From Gnetum montanum (Eukaryota > Streptophyta > Gnetopsida > Gnetales > Gnetaceae): a DNA stretch of 64,000 bases. Position numbers and translations under genes: made by a program. Where the stretch lies: the NCBI GenBank assembly GCA_015680685.1, contig MNCI01001925.1, positions 181,181-245,180 on the forward strand, read 5' to 3'. This document shows positions 45,380 through 56,853 of this stretch, one piece after another (position 1 is the stretch's first letter; every line of letters starts with the position of its first letter). The notes beneath the pieces were generated by a model that was not told the DNA's origin, did no database searches, and saw only the letters and a list, made by a program, of their open reading frames with translations.

Positions 45380-46400
45380 TCAAAGCATCTCTAAAGTTCT
45401 CAATGATAATGTTAAAGTGTTTGCATGGTCATATGATGACATGCCAGGCTTGGACTTGTGGCTCATACAACATAATATTATCCTAGATCCATGTGTCAAG
45501 GTAGTCAAGCAAAAGGCTGGAAAAATCAAATTGAAGATTGCACTAGCTGTACATGATGAAATCACTAAGATTTATTAAGCTAGTTTCATTTGGGTGGTTG
45601 ATTACTTGAAATGGGTATCGAACATCGTTGCAGTTTCTAAGAAAATGGGAGGTATATGAATTTGTATAGACTTTTGAGACCTAAATAAAGTAATGATTAA
45701 AGATGACTTCCCATTGCCAAGTATTAATCAATTTATCAACACTACAGCTAGTCATGCCTTACCGTCCTTCATGGATGGGTTCTTGGGCTATAACCAGATC
45801 CATATAAACCAAGAGCATCGATTGGAAACCACCTTCATGACTCCTTGGGGAACCTTTTGTTACACAATGATGCCCTTTGGATTGAAAAAAACTAGAGCAA
45901 CCTATCAATGAGCGATGGCATACATTTTTAGTGACTACCTCTTAGAGAGATTAAATGATTACGTTGATAACATAGCAATCAAGTCTAAGAAATCTATTGA
46001 TCATCCCAATGATCTCAATATAGTCCTCCAATGTTTTCATAGGCATGACTTATGCCTCAACCCCAGGAAATGTATTTTTGGAGTTAAAAATGGATGCATG
46101 CTAGGATTTGTAGTGTCGAAAATAGGAATATGAATGGACCATGATAAAGTAAGGGCCATCATCAAGTTAGCATCACCTAGAAACATTAACGAGTTGTGTG
46201 GGTTGCAAGGTAGAGTGCAGTTTATCAAAAGGTTTATCACGAGGTTGATAGACAAACTACATCCCATGCAACACTTGCTTAAGTAGGTGGTCAACTTCGA
46301 GTGGATAGATCAATGTCAACAAGCCTTTGATAACCTAAAGAAAGAGCTTTTGCATCTCCCAACTATTTACCCACCATAGAGGGATAGACCTTCCTACATC
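45380..46400 (+). pseudogene. pol: RT of the plus Tat-like element
   Basis: KVFAWSYDDMPGLDLWLIQH (about 45418), MIKDDFPLPSINQFINTTAS (45693), SFMDGFLGYNQIHINQEHRL, ETTFMTPWGTFCYTMMPFGL, then AYIFSDYLLERLNDYVDNIA (catalytic YVDD now YVDN), LNPRKCIFGVKNGCMLGFVV and GLQGRVQFIKRFITRL. Stops at 45911, 46130 and elsewhere separate these. Closely similar to 38.2-38.9 kb on minus. Confidence 0.88.
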
Positions 46401-46700
46401 TACCTCGCCACTTTGGACACATTATTGCTACATTGCTATGTCAAAAAAGAGATGATGGGTCTAAAATCCTGGTCTATTACTTAAGCCATGCATTAATAGC
46501 TTACGAGGCAAAGTACAATGAGGTAGAAATATATTGTCTTGCCCTAGTATTTGCACTCAAAAAGTGGAGACATTACCTATTTTGTAGCAAAGTTAACATC
46601 ATATGCAAAAGCAGCACTTTGGGCTATCACAACTAACTTATAAGAGAGTAGTAGGATAGCCCGATGGAAAGCTATAATGGTGGAATTCGATTTACATTAT
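46400..46700 (+). pseudogene. pol: RNase H of the plus Tat-like element
   Basis: DGSKILVYYLSHALIAYEAK, YNEVEIYCLALVFALKKWRH, YLFCSKVNIICKSSTLGYHN (46451-46633). The pattern YYLS-AL---E--Y---E---LALVFA--K-RHY is that of Tat RNase H. Confidence 0.8.
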
Positions 46701-46789
46701 GTGGCACAATCATCAACAAAGGATTAAGCAATAGCCACATAGCTTACAACACCTATTGATGATCAGGAAATAATAGAACTTGAATTTCT

Positions 46790-47260
46790 AGGTGAACATA
46801 TTAATAGCCCTGTACCATCTGATTTTGAAGCAAGCTTACATTTTGACAACATTGTAACTACACATGGTGGTAGCGTCGCTACAGTTATTACATTTCCCTT
46901 CAGGGAAATTTGACCCTCCACATATCGCTTTACATTCCTTTGCACGAACAACGTAGCTGACTACAAAGGACTCCTTAGGGGCCTTCTAGTAGCTCAAGTG
47001 CTAAAGATCCAACATTTGGCAATCTGGGGCGACACAAAACTAGTTATTAAGTAGATCATTGAAGTCTATGCTTGCAAGGCTTCACATTTGCAACCTTATT
47101 GCAATTTAGCTAAGATCCTACTAAAGTAGTTTATGAAGTTAGACATCCAACACGTGCCTTGCAACAAAAACACTGTAGCAAATGCACTAGCCACATTAGC
47201 ATTAAATGTGCCATCACACTTGTTTGCCACTTTGCACGTTTCAATAATAGAATGCATAGA
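46790..47260 (+). pseudogene. pol: Second RNase H (archaeal type) of the plus Tat-like element
   Basis: TTHGGSVATVITFPFREI, then LCTNNVADYKGLLRGLLVAQ, VLKIQHLAIWGDTKLVIK (catalytic Asp kept in GDTKLV), VYACKASHLQPYCNLAKILL, CNKNTVANALATLAL. The normal aRNH pattern is TNN-AEYEAL, GDS-LV, N--ADALA. It helps remove RNA during replication and defines the Tat lineage. Confidence 0.85.
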
Positions 47261-47419
47261 TCCCATTACTCAAGTGGTACACATTGCATCTATAAGTGCA
47301 ATAGATACCTAAGAGTGGTACACTAACATTAAATCTTACCTTCAACACAGTGAACCCCCAGACGGCTTAACATCCGCTCAAAAGGATGCAATACGAAAGC
47401 AAGCCTAGTAGTGTGTCCT

Positions 47420-48560
47420 CGTAGGAGATAACACCTTATGAAAAAACTCCTTTGATGGGATATTGTTAACTTGCATTAGTGGGGAAGAAGCACAAAAGAT
47501 TGTTAGCAAAGTCCATGAGGGACTATGTGGAGGGCACATAGCTCCTAGGGCTATGACAACAAAAATCAGACACTTAGGGTACTACTGGCCTTGCATAGAA
47601 TGAGATTGCCTTGCCAAAGTTAGGACGTACAATGTATGTCAACACCATGCAAATCTCATACATGTGTCACCCATTGAATTACATCCTACACAAATCATGT
47701 GGCCATTCCAATGTTGGGAACTAGATATTATAGGACCCATCACACCTAAGTCTTCTATAGGACATTGTTTCATTATCACTGTAACCGAATACTTCACAAA
47801 GTGGGTAGAGGCTATTCCCTTGAGAACAACCACATCTCAATAGGTTTGCTACTTTATTTGGATAACATAGTAACATGGTTTGGTCTTCCTATGACTATTG
47901 TGATGGAAAATGGACCACAATTTAATAGTGCAGAAACCAAAACCTTTTACGAAAACCTTGGCATCAAAGACTCTTTTTCATTGCCATACTACCCACAAGC
48001 AAATAGTTAGGTAGAGGCAACAAACAAAGTCATCATTAACCTCCTAAAAATGATGCTTAGTAGTAGCAAGAGGTGATTGCATGAGCAAATCCTCTACGTG
48101 TTATGGGCTTACCGTACGACATGAAGAACCACTACAGGTAAGACCCCATATAGTCTCATTTATGGATCTAAAGTAGTGTTACCTCTTGAATTGTAGGTTC
48201 CATCACTTTAGGTGATCCTCTTAAACATTGTGGATGAGACTCAAAACAACAAGTCAAGGATCATTGATCTTGACTTCGTAGAGGAGTAGCATGCCTGAAC
48301 ACTTGGTTACATCATATGGTACCAGGATAAACAACAGCAAAATCATCATTGAAACCTACATCAACGACTGATCAAGAAGGGGGACCTAGTCCTCAAGACT
48401 ATTCGTGAACCTATGAGCAAATTCTCAACCAACTAGGAAGGCCCTTTCATAGTCATGAAAGCCTATGAGAATAGGGCATTCAAACTAGCTAATATGGATG
48501 GCAACGAGTTTACAAATCGCATCAACCATTTGTACCTCAAGCCATACTACGTCTGACACA
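47420..48560 (+). pseudogene. pol: Integrase of the plus Tat-like element
   Basis: Zinc finger: VHEGLCGGHIAPRAMTTKIR, HLGYYWPCIE, TYNVCQHH (about 47511-47650). Core: FQCWELDIIGPITPKSSIGH, CFIITVTEYFTKWVEAIPLR (about 47707-47826), MENGPQFNS (about 47905, TDNG to MENG), YENLGIKDSFSLPYYPQANS (about 47950). End: SKFSTN-EGPFIVMKAYENR and MDGNEFTNRINHLYLKPYYV (up to about 48555). Frameshifts near 47840 and stops inactivate it. Confidence 0.85.
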
Positions 48561-48589
48561 AAGGGTTACATCAAATAGAAAGCGAGGTA

Positions 48590-48875
48590 AGATAGAACGT
48601 TTGCTATGATGTATAACTAGCACAAATAGTCCACTCTGACTATAAACTGGCACAGAATGTCTACTATGACATTAAACTAGCATTGCATGTACTTGGGCTA
48701 TGATGTAAAATTGGCACCCATAGCATGGTCCTCTATGACCTTAAACTAGCCATCCACCATCCACTACAACGTTAAACTAGCATAGGGATATGCTAGGACC
48801 TTAAACTAGCACATCACAATCTACTGGGACCTTAAACTAGCACACATGATAGTCTACCAAGAATTTAAATTAGGT
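48590..48875 (+). repeat. TTAAACTAGC minisatellite, 3' side of the plus Tat-like pol
   Basis: About eight units of 33-48 bases: CTATGATGTATAACTAGCAC, CTCTGACTATAAACTGGCAC, CTATGACATTAAACTAGCAT, CTATGATGTAAAATTGGCAC, CTATGACCTTAAACTAGCCA, CTACAACGTTAAACTAGCAT, CTAGGACCTTAAACTAGCAC, CTGGGACCTTAAACTAGCAC. It starts about 35 bases after the integrase end. Confidence 0.85.
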
Positions 48876-50274
48876 TCGTAGTGCAATGCTCCCCAGTGCA
48901 CATATGTAATTCCTACAAACAAGTGAGTGTGCACACTTCCAAAACTCTTGAACAACATGGGGTGGGATGTTGTAGTTGTAGAATGTAATTAACGTTGCTA
49001 AGGAAACATCCTATAGAACACATGTAGCATCACTGCCCTTGGCATCTTGCTGATCTTCTAGAGCTTCTGCTACCATAGCCACTCATCCTAGCAGTAGCTC
49101 TTACTATTAGCACCTACTACTGGAGTCCTAGCACTATTGTGGCCCAGCCACAAGGTTTTCATCCTCCAGCCCTTGCCATTGTCCAAGTCACAAAGGTGTT
49201 CAGCTGCTAGGCTTCTCCCCTTACAACTGGACTACATGATGTTTGCCTTGGACAAGGAATCTTGAGTGCCTACATCACCACCACTCTTGGTATCTTCAAT
49301 GCCAACCTTTTTAGCCTACCATCGCTAGAACTGGTTCTAGCCTTCCTACTTTGGACATTGCACACTTCAGACAAAACACTTGCCACTCTGGAAGTGTCCA
49401 ATGCAAGTAGGAATTTTCCCTCACTTCACTCGATGGTTGCTTTCTTTTAGTTTTCTCTCTATTGTGTTTGCAGGATAAAAGCCAAGATGGTGTCATTTAG
49501 AGATACGTTTTAGCATGAGAGCAAGGTACTACACTACTCCGAAGCACCCTCTTTGAGTAGCCTAGCTACTTGAGAGTGCATACCCTACTCTCCCTTTCAG
49601 TAGACTTAATCCCTGTTCCCTATACTTGCAATCTTTCATATCCTCTTTTACAAGCTTTCCAAATGCACATGAAGCCCTTTCACATGCCCAACCCCCAAGT
49701 CCATGATGGGCTTAATGCAACTCACCCCATGGGAAGAATTTGTAGGTAGGTCAAAGCCCCACATGGATGTAACACAACTCATCTTGGGGAGGAAACACTT
49801 ATCCTACAATAACAACAAGGTTTTTTGTAAGTGAACGTGGGTGTACAATAAAGGAAAAGCACAAAAAATGCAAAAGAGCAGAAAAGCTTAAAAAGAAAAA
49901 AAGGTCCCTAAAAAAATGGCACAACATGCTGCTTTACAATCCGCTTCAGTCAGAAATTGACCATCTCTGAGCATTTCGGTGAGAGGTCGAAGGTCAACAA
50001 AGAAAGACACCCATGCGTGCTGACTCCCTCATAAGCACTCTGATGAGGGGTCACACTACGGAAATAGTTTTTCAAGGTGTTGCATTTTTTTTGTTTCCTA
50101 AACCTATTTCCTTAAATCCATCCCTTGCCCCCCTAATCCTACATCAGCCTCCAGGCACCCTCAAATGTATCAAAATGTGGTCCAAGCAAGCACTAAAGAT
50201 CAATGTTGATACGTGGTTCTTCATGGTGTTTCATATTCTTTGTCGATGTCTCTCAGGTAGATCCTCCAGACATC
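48876..50274 (+). other. 3' untranslated part of the plus Tat-like element
   Basis: No gene supported. A run of Ala/Leu/Thr-coding text at about 49260-49450 is only locally open. The last ~260 bases (50010-50274) match, inverted, the sequence before LTR B and LTR E, so they belong to the element family. Confidence 0.5.
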
Positions 50275-50289
50275 AACAAAGAGGGGCCA
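50275..50289 (+). promoter_or_regulatory. Polypurine tract before LTR C
   Basis: CAACAAAGAGGGGCC(A) stands directly before the LTR start TTAAAACACC. Same position and word as before LTR B and LTR E. Confidence 0.75.
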
Positions 50290-50695
50290 TTAAAACACCA
50301 TAAATTTTAGGACTCTCATGATTTAGTAGTCCCAGAATTTGGGCAAGGATCTCTGCAAGCATGGTATCACATTGGATCATGCAGGTAATATGGAACCCAA
50401 AAAATCCTAATGCCTACAAAGACACTTCCAGGCCTACTTGTCATCCTCTGCAACACAATCAACATAGCACCTACCCACAAGGCCATTTTGTATGAAAGAG
50501 GTACTAGAGGTAGATCGTATAGTCTAGCAAATTTTCTACCCCCTAGGCTGATAGGCTTGTTACACCCTCTAGCTTGCCTAGCTTGATACTTGATCTAGTT
50601 GATGGTCTACCCATGGACCATGCTAGGAGTTGTCAAAGGTGTTCAGGATGAGTGAAATAGTTCATTAAGTTTTCTAACTATAGGAACCTGCTATG

Positions 50696-50718
50696 CTACG
50701 CTACATTGCATAGCGTAG
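50696..50718. repeat. Perfect 8-bp hairpin in LTR C
   Basis: CTACGCTA, loop CATTGCA, TAGCGTAG. Similar words at about 51075 (GCTACGCTACACAGTGTAGC), 51280 (CTACACTACGTAGCGTAG) and 51467 (ACGCTATGCAACGTAGC). Confidence 0.85.
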
Positions 50719-51941
50719 TAGGCCTTGATGAGATTGAATAGGCATCAAAGATGCAAATTAACAACAACTCAACTCTTTCAGATATTTTCCCCACTTCATC
50801 CTTGATGCATGAGCAACACGATGTAGTAAAATGTGGTGAATTTTCTTAGAAATCATCTCAACTTGAGTGCTACACTACGCAATGTACCACAACATAGCAA
50901 GGATGGACTTTGACAATACTTCTACTTAGATGGCTTTGATGGAGTAAGCACATTTGCCTATGCCTGATATATCAAACAAGTTTTCTTTGTTGACATGCCA
51001 AGAGATGATTGACATTTTGTGAAAAAAAGTTTGCAAAGTAATTTAGAATTCAAGCCAAACTAGGTGCTCTGCTCTGCTACGCTACACAGTGTAGCTTAGT
51101 GTACCAGGGTTAGAATGAACAAAGGTCCCTTGCCAAGTGATTCCTAGAAAAGGGATTGCACTTGGCCACATTCAAACCTTCAAGACCACCTATCTTGTTT
51201 CACCCCTTAGGCCCTAAGTATAATTTCTCGATAAAGAATTGTAAATCAAACATGAATTCATGTCACATTGGCTACTATGTTGTACTACACTACGTAGCGT
51301 AGCACAACGTAGCAAGGTCAGAAAGCATAAAAGTGTTTCAAGGATGAACCCCATAGGTCCCAAGACCTTTTAGCATGAAAGAAAATATTGTAGTTGCTTT
51401 CTTAGCCAAGCCTCAAATAGGTATTCTTAGCTTTCAAGCGAGATTTCTTTTAGGACTAGCAGATACGCTATGCAACGTAGCACAATGTAGCATGCGGGTG
51501 TTTATGCTACGTTGATATTCTAGGTACCATAGATAGTGTGACACTCATATGAAAGCATCAGAACGTCTCCAGTTAGCTTCAAAACTTGTTGGAAATGGTC
51601 ACTCTCTTCTTGACATCTCTTCAATGGACAAAATCAACAAGTTTTCTTTGTTTTTCACCCGTCTAAATATCCCCAAATTTTTTCCTACTCTTGACCCCAC
51701 TCGCAAGAGTAGGGAAGATGTAGTCCTGGAGCATAGGCTCTACTTTGCATTCATTGTTGGAATTCCTTGTAATAAACATGGCAGTTCATTGGATTCTGGC
51801 ACATGTATCTTGAACGGTATGTTCATAGTGTAGTAGGTTTCACATTCAACATTACATAGTAGCATAGTATAGTCAGGTTTGCACCTGGTGAGACCTAGGA
51901 CACGTGGCATCCAAAACATGTTTCTCTCCTCCATCTAACTC

Positions 51942-51949
51942 TATAAATA
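51942..51949 (+). promoter_or_regulatory. TATA box of LTR C
   Basis: TATAAATA within CTCTATAAATACCCCAGTG; the same CTATAAATACCCCAG-type core is found in LTR D on minus. Confidence 0.7.
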
Positions 51950-52559
51950 CCCCAGTGAACAATGTTCAAGGGGCTGTCCATTTTGACTATGGTTAGCTTT
52001 TCACATGGTTGGCTTTTGAGAATTACCTTTCTAGCAGTTGGCTTCGAAGATTGGCATTTGGCATTTTAGCTCTCTGGCAATTAACTTTAGCAAAGAGACT
52101 ACCAAGTAGAAGGTTCCTATGAGCAAGCTATTGATAGCAGTTCAAAGAGCTATGATCATACTGCTTCATTGTAAGTTATGCCTATCCACACTGTGCATCA
52201 GTTGTACACCTTCAACCAAACAAAGATCAGATCCCCCGATCTTGGGGCAGTGCACCTTCTCACTCAAGCCTATTTCATTTTTTTTCTATTATCGTATTTT
52301 GCATTATTCTCCATCAGTTTATGCTTGTTTCTCATCACTTAAGTTGCACATAACATCTTTAAAAGAAACATTTTCGTAAGGTTATTGTACATCGATTAAG
52401 TCCCTGTCTGATCAACCAGACCATTCAGGGCACCTTACTTCCATTTACTCCATCATGGCCCTCGCACAGATCTAGGGTTAGGCTATACACCCGGTGACCT
52501 CTCGGTGTTGCAGCCATTGATGTTTTCATTCATTGCAATAATGATGTATGCTTTACCAT

Positions 52560-52970
52560 TAGAGATCAAAGAGATGAAACCAATGAAGTTGATCTCCCAC
52601 ACATTGAAGAGCTCTAGTAGTTGGATTCACTATTGTTAATTCTTCATACATGAGGATATATCTCTCTCATGTTGACACTTAGCCTACTAGCATATGAAGT
52701 TTTATGAATCATGAAACATGGTGGGCTAAAATATCCCACAAGTAGCAACTTCATCATGGTTCTCTTTCTAGAATAGTGCCCACCACATACACTATGGTAT
52801 AAATTGGCCAAGATGGTATCTTGGCTTTCTTTGAAAGCACAAAACCTTGTAAGGCCATTACAAGATCTCTTGTAAAGATTCTCTTTTATAATAAAGTAAG
52901 GCTTTACTTGGTATTGAAATCATTGGATCTTTTGTTTATCCCACCTAGGAATAATCTTCTAGACCACTAG
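52560..52970 (-). pseudogene. pol: Integrase zinc-finger part of the second Athila-like element
   Basis: Reading down from about 52860: CNGLTRFCAFKESQDTIL, then LYHSVCGGHYSRKRTMMKLL, LVGYFSPPCFMIHKTSY. This matches the H2C2 pattern (H---GGH----T--K-L--GY-WP). The core domain is absent. Confidence 0.75.
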
Positions 52971-53029
52971 CTATTTGAGAATTTCTATGAACTATGAGTA
53001 GTCATGTCCATTATCTAAGTTAAAAATGA

Positions 53030-53480
53030 CCTTACAAATATGATCATTAAAAAACTCACCTTCGAATTTGTTGTCAATTCATAGTTGTGAAAAACCATTT
53101 TCCACCACATTTTTACCTCCCTTGCAACTGATCATGTGAAGATTAAACTCTTGGAAAGTAAATGGCCATCAAATCACTTAAGGATTGACATCTAGTTTGT
53201 TCATAAGAAACTGAATTGTAAAATAATTAGTCTGGATGAAGAGTTTACACTCAAGAACATAATAACTAAATTTTTATTGAGTAAGAATGATAGTCATTAA
53301 CTCTTTTTCATTGGTGATGTAATTCAATTGCAACTCTACAATGCTTTAACTAGAATAGTGGATGTACTAGGCCCTTTTCATTTCATTGAACTATATTAGC
53401 ACTACATTCAATGTAAAGTCAGAAGTATCTATCATTATGGTTGAGCCCACTTAGGACTCCATAATACTATAGTATAGGTT
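53030..53480 (-). pseudogene. pol: RNase H end of the second Athila-like element
   Basis: NYITNEKELMTIILTQ-KFSY (about 53340 down), YVLECKLFIQTNYFTIQFLM, NKLDVNP, FTFQEFNLHMISCKGGKNVV (about 53170-53080). Intact relatives read Y-TTEKELLAVV, TDHSAL-YL and LQEFDLEI-D--G-ENVVADHLSRL. Stops stand at Arg and Trp positions. Confidence 0.8.
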
Positions 53481-53539
53481 AGTCTTTCGTTCAGATATTG
53501 AAAGATATGTTCACATTTCTGACTTCATAGAAATGAAAC

Positions 53540-54310
53540 ATCTTTATTCATGAACATAAATAGACATCTAGCTATTCTAGAATAATATTTAATGAATCTA
53601 CAATAATAGCTTTTTTATCTAAGGAAAGATCACACCTATTTAACTATTGTGAAAATTTTCATCATGTTTTCAATGATGGAGATCTTGTTAGGATCAACTT
53701 GAATTCTATTCTTGAAAACTTTGTGGTCAAGAACTATGTCCTTAGTCAACATCAACTAGTTTTTCTGCTAGTCTAGCTTTAATTTTACCTTATAGAAATT
53801 ATGTATGATAGCTTTGAGCTAATCCAAGACATTCTAAAATGTTTTGTCATATTTGATAAAGTCATCTATGAAGATCTCCATACTCTTGCCAATGTAATCT
53901 TGAAAGACTGACATCACTAGTGATTGGAATGTAGCTAGTACATTGCATAACCAAAAGAGCATGCACTTGAAGGTAAATATTTATTATGAATAAATGAATG
54001 TAGCTTTTTCTTGATCCTCTAGTATGATATTGATATAATTATAGCTAGAGTACCCATTAAGAAATATATAGTACTTATGACCAATGATATTATCCAATAC
54101 CTAGTCTAAAAGTGATAATAGAAAATGGTCCTTAAAGATTGAAAAATTTAGCAACTTGTAGTCAACACAACCTCTTAATTCATTGTCATTCTATAGTGCA
54201 ATTATACTTGGACTAACCCACTCACTAGCTAAAATGGATGTGATAAAACCAACCCAAAAGAGACAAACAATTTCATTTTTCATCATGTACTACATGTTAG
54301 GATTAAGTCT
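53540..54310 (-). pseudogene. pol: RT of the second Athila-like element
   Basis: FKDHFLLSLLD-VLDNIIGHK, YYIFLNGYSSYNYINIILED, QEKATFIHS, then LCNVLATFQSLVMSVFQDYI, GKSMEIFIDDFIKYDKTF (about 54140-53820). The catalytic Asp pair survives in FIDDF, the Athila form (FMDDFSV). GYSGYNQI has become GYSSYNYI. Confidence 0.85.
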
Positions 54311-54319
54311 TCATAGAAA

Positions 54320-55391
54320 CATTCACTAAGGCCCAATGGTTTGGTCTACATATATGTAGTGTTAACATATAGAGAAGTCAATTCACATGAGTTCATCATG
54401 GGACCAGATAAAGGCTATTCTCCACTTCAAAACTACCTTTTTCAACTTAATACTTTTGAGGATCATCAAAGTAGAATTGATGATAATAGGATGACCATCT
54501 ATGAGGGATAGGTACTCCAAGCTCTTTGGAAGTCACTTGAGTTCCAAGAATGTTGTGAAAATATTTTGGGATACATTAAGAATTCTCAAAAATTTAGGAC
54601 ATTTTGGTAGTCTCAATTTTATTCTCTACTTTTGAATTAGATGATTTAGCCTTGGATAGGATGAGAGAATCAATTATTCTTTTCAAGACATGATTTATGT
54701 CTTCATATCCCAAACTTTCTTTAAGGTAATTAGCATCCCTAATGATATAGAGATATTCAATGATACAAAAATTCCAACCATGGTTACCATAGTACTAGGA
54801 AATATTGCATGGGATTCTCTTTTAATATGTCTTCCTAATCACATCTTTCCTACTAATTTCAAGATGAAGATCTTAGAAGATTAATTTATCATTAATAGTG
54901 CTCTTATCGGCTCTTTCCATAATCATAGGGAAATTATCTTCTACCTTGTTCTTTAGTTTGATCATCAAGAAGATTTTAGGATAAAACCATTCCACCAATG
55001 TTATCACTACATCATTTATCTATTCCATGGGATATGTGTAGGATTGACGTACCAAATCCAACCAAATATTAGTACTTTAAGAGGAGGAAGTTTTGAATTA
55101 CGATATTGATATAATGAAATGAGGTTAACTCTTGAACTAGAGTTGTAGAGAGCAAGGAAGATACCCTTCTCATAAATTTATATCTCCATCATGGGATTGT
55201 TGAAATATTTGTTTTTTAGGAAATAAGACCTTCTTTCACTACTTGTGTGGCTTCCTTGAACATGATAATGGTCACAACACCACTACCATGAGGTGCCATA
55301 TTATTTGGTTTGCTAGATACTATTGAAGAACGTCTTTCAAAAGTGGATGTTTCATTTTGATAGCATTCAAGGAATGGTACTAGGACCTCCT
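54320..55391 (-). pseudogene. pol: Protease/linker region of the second Athila-like element
   Basis: Next to the insertion (55391-55216) an open piece reads EVLVPFLECYQNETSTFE, SSIVSSKPNNMAPHGSGV, VTIIMFKEATQVVKEGL. Downstream the protease is too damaged for a certain active site. A minus frame at 55458-55216 crosses the LTR D boundary and so is chimeric. Confidence 0.55.
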
Positions 55392-56080
55392 TGTAACGAC
55401 AGAAAACATTGGCAGCTGGAAAATACCGAACGAATTCCGTGTGCATAGTTTTAACCACAGATCCGTGCGAGGGCTATGCTGGAAAAATGAATCCACGGCA
55501 CCCTGAACGGTCTTGTCGATCAGACAGGGACTTACTAATCAGTAAACTGATGAATATCTCGTGAAACGATCTGATTCGAGGAATCACAAAAACGAGGGGA
55601 AAATAATGTAGATTAATTGCAACGATGATAACGTTAAACACGATAAGAGGAGGCTAACATAAGAGAAACATGTATTTTCAAGATCTATGCTTTGACTTGA
55701 AAAATGTATATTTTGTATATCTCGTTACACTGGGGAGACCCCAATTATTGGATGTGAAGCAAGTACAAAACAACAAGAAAACTGTCCAAACAGAAGTCTG
55801 ATCTACCTTGTGGGCTAAAGCCAGGATGCAAGGAAGGTTAAGCTCTGACGTCTACCGATCAACTGTTTCTGACCAATAGAGTCTTCCCAGCAGAACGATT
55901 ACTCCTATCATCGGTGCTCAAAGCGGAATGTGCTCTATTTCTGTCGTAAGGTGATGCCGTCAACAATTGCCAAAGTGCTGCTCTCTGTATCTCTGCTCAA
56001 AAGTGATAAGTGCTCCAGTGCTCAGAAAAATGCCTTTGCTTCTCTGATTTGCCAACCTTTGTATCTTTGTCAACTGGGGT

Positions 56081-56087
56081 ATTTATA
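56081..56087 (-). promoter_or_regulatory. TATA box of LTR D
   Basis: Minus reads CAGCCTATAAATACCCCAGT. It stands about 100 bases downstream (on minus) of the last hairpin of the array. Confidence 0.7.
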
Positions 56088-56187
56088 GGCTGAGACGCCC
56101 TATGGAAAAGGCGCAACCCTGATGACGTGTGTCCTGAGTGTTTCGGGCACTGTTGGTTTGACCATTTTTGCGTCAAACTTCATGTCT

Positions 56188-56219
56188 ACGCACAATACGC
56201 TCGTTCGCGTATTGTGCGT
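56188..56219. repeat. Perfect 13-bp hairpin in LTR D
   Basis: ACGCACAATACGC, loop TCGTTC, GCGTATTGTGCGT. First of about six inverted TACGCT/AGCGTAA words up to 56690 (for example TTACGCTCATTC...GAGCGTAA at 56270-56306, and TACGCCACGTTGCGTGACAT at about 56651). Confidence 0.9.
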
Positions 56220-56853
56220 GTGAAGAAGAGGTGCACGTCGGGCATGTTTCAACTATCCTTGGGTTATATTACGCTCATTCACGCTGTGTTGCATGTATGA
56301 GCGTAACATAACATGGAAACAATGGATTCAAGTTGTTTTACGCTTTCTTATGCAGCCGCGCGTAATGAAGCGTGGAACAATGTTTAGCTTGGCAACGCAA
56401 TACGCTGTGATACGCTGCATTGCGTGATGAGCATATGATGAGCAATCGCACTTTCTTAGACTTTGCCTTTGACTATTTTGGAGCTTATTATGCTGCCGCG
56501 CGTGACAAGGCGTAAACCTGGCCTTGAACCAAAGACTTAGCAAAATACACAAGAAGTCGCATATCACGCTGCTTAAGCTTCCCCCTATGCTGAAGCAACT
56601 ATCCTTCTGATGCCGGACTATGTTTAAACATAATCACGCTAAGCATCATTACGCCACGTTGCGTGACATAGCGTAAACAGAAAAAGCATAGAAATATTAG
56701 GAATTTTGCACAAGAAGTCGAGGACTTGATGCTACGCGCCTCTTGGTGTTGCTCTGTCTTAGTTTCCCTTCTGGAATTCTGACATGCGCCCTTGCCTGAA
56801 TTGTGAATCTTTGCCTGAGGCTGACTCGCAAATTTTTACGGTGTTTCACTCCT

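Larger units (their letters stand above)
45120..52537 (+). mobile_element. Tat-like Ty3/gypsy element, plus copy with 3' LTR
   Basis: On plus: pre-RT region, RT, RNase H, archaeal-type second RNase H, integrase, TTAAACTAGC minisatellite, long 3' untranslated part, purine tract and LTR C. It is the best-preserved pol of the window, though with stops throughout. gag and the 5' LTR were not found; upstream lie the minisatellite, palindrome words and then the helicase. The Tat/Ogre assignment rests on the second RNase H. Confidence 0.88.
50290..52537 (+). repeat. Tat-type LTR C, 3' LTR of the plus Tat-like element, 2.25 kb
   Basis: Starts TTAAAACACCATAAATTTTA (TG now TT; compare TGAAACACCGTAAAAATTTG in LTR D) and ends CAGCCATTGATG...CATTGCA. 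Landmarks: TATA box CTATAAATACCCCAG at 51941, TTAAGTCCCTGTCTGATCAA (52397), TTCAGGGCACC (52425), GGCCCTCGCACAGATCT (52456). Between about 50680 and 51530 it holds at least four palindromic GCTACGCTAC/GTAGCGTAGC words. It abuts the second Athila-like element. Confidence 0.85.
55392..56848 (-). mobile_element. Tat-type solo LTR D with perfect target-site duplication
   Basis: On plus it starts TGTAACGACAGAAAACATT and ends TTTTTACGGTGTTTCA. CTCCT flanks both ends (55387-55391 and 56849-56853). Length 1457 bp. In its own orientation: TGAAACACCG start, palindrome array (56690-56188), TATA box (56087-56081), then GTCCCTGTCTGATCGAC and GCCCTCGCACGGATC landmarks also in LTR C. It keeps many CpG and reads as much the youngest sequence of its family here. 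Neighbouring coding text joins up when it is removed. Confidence 0.93.
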
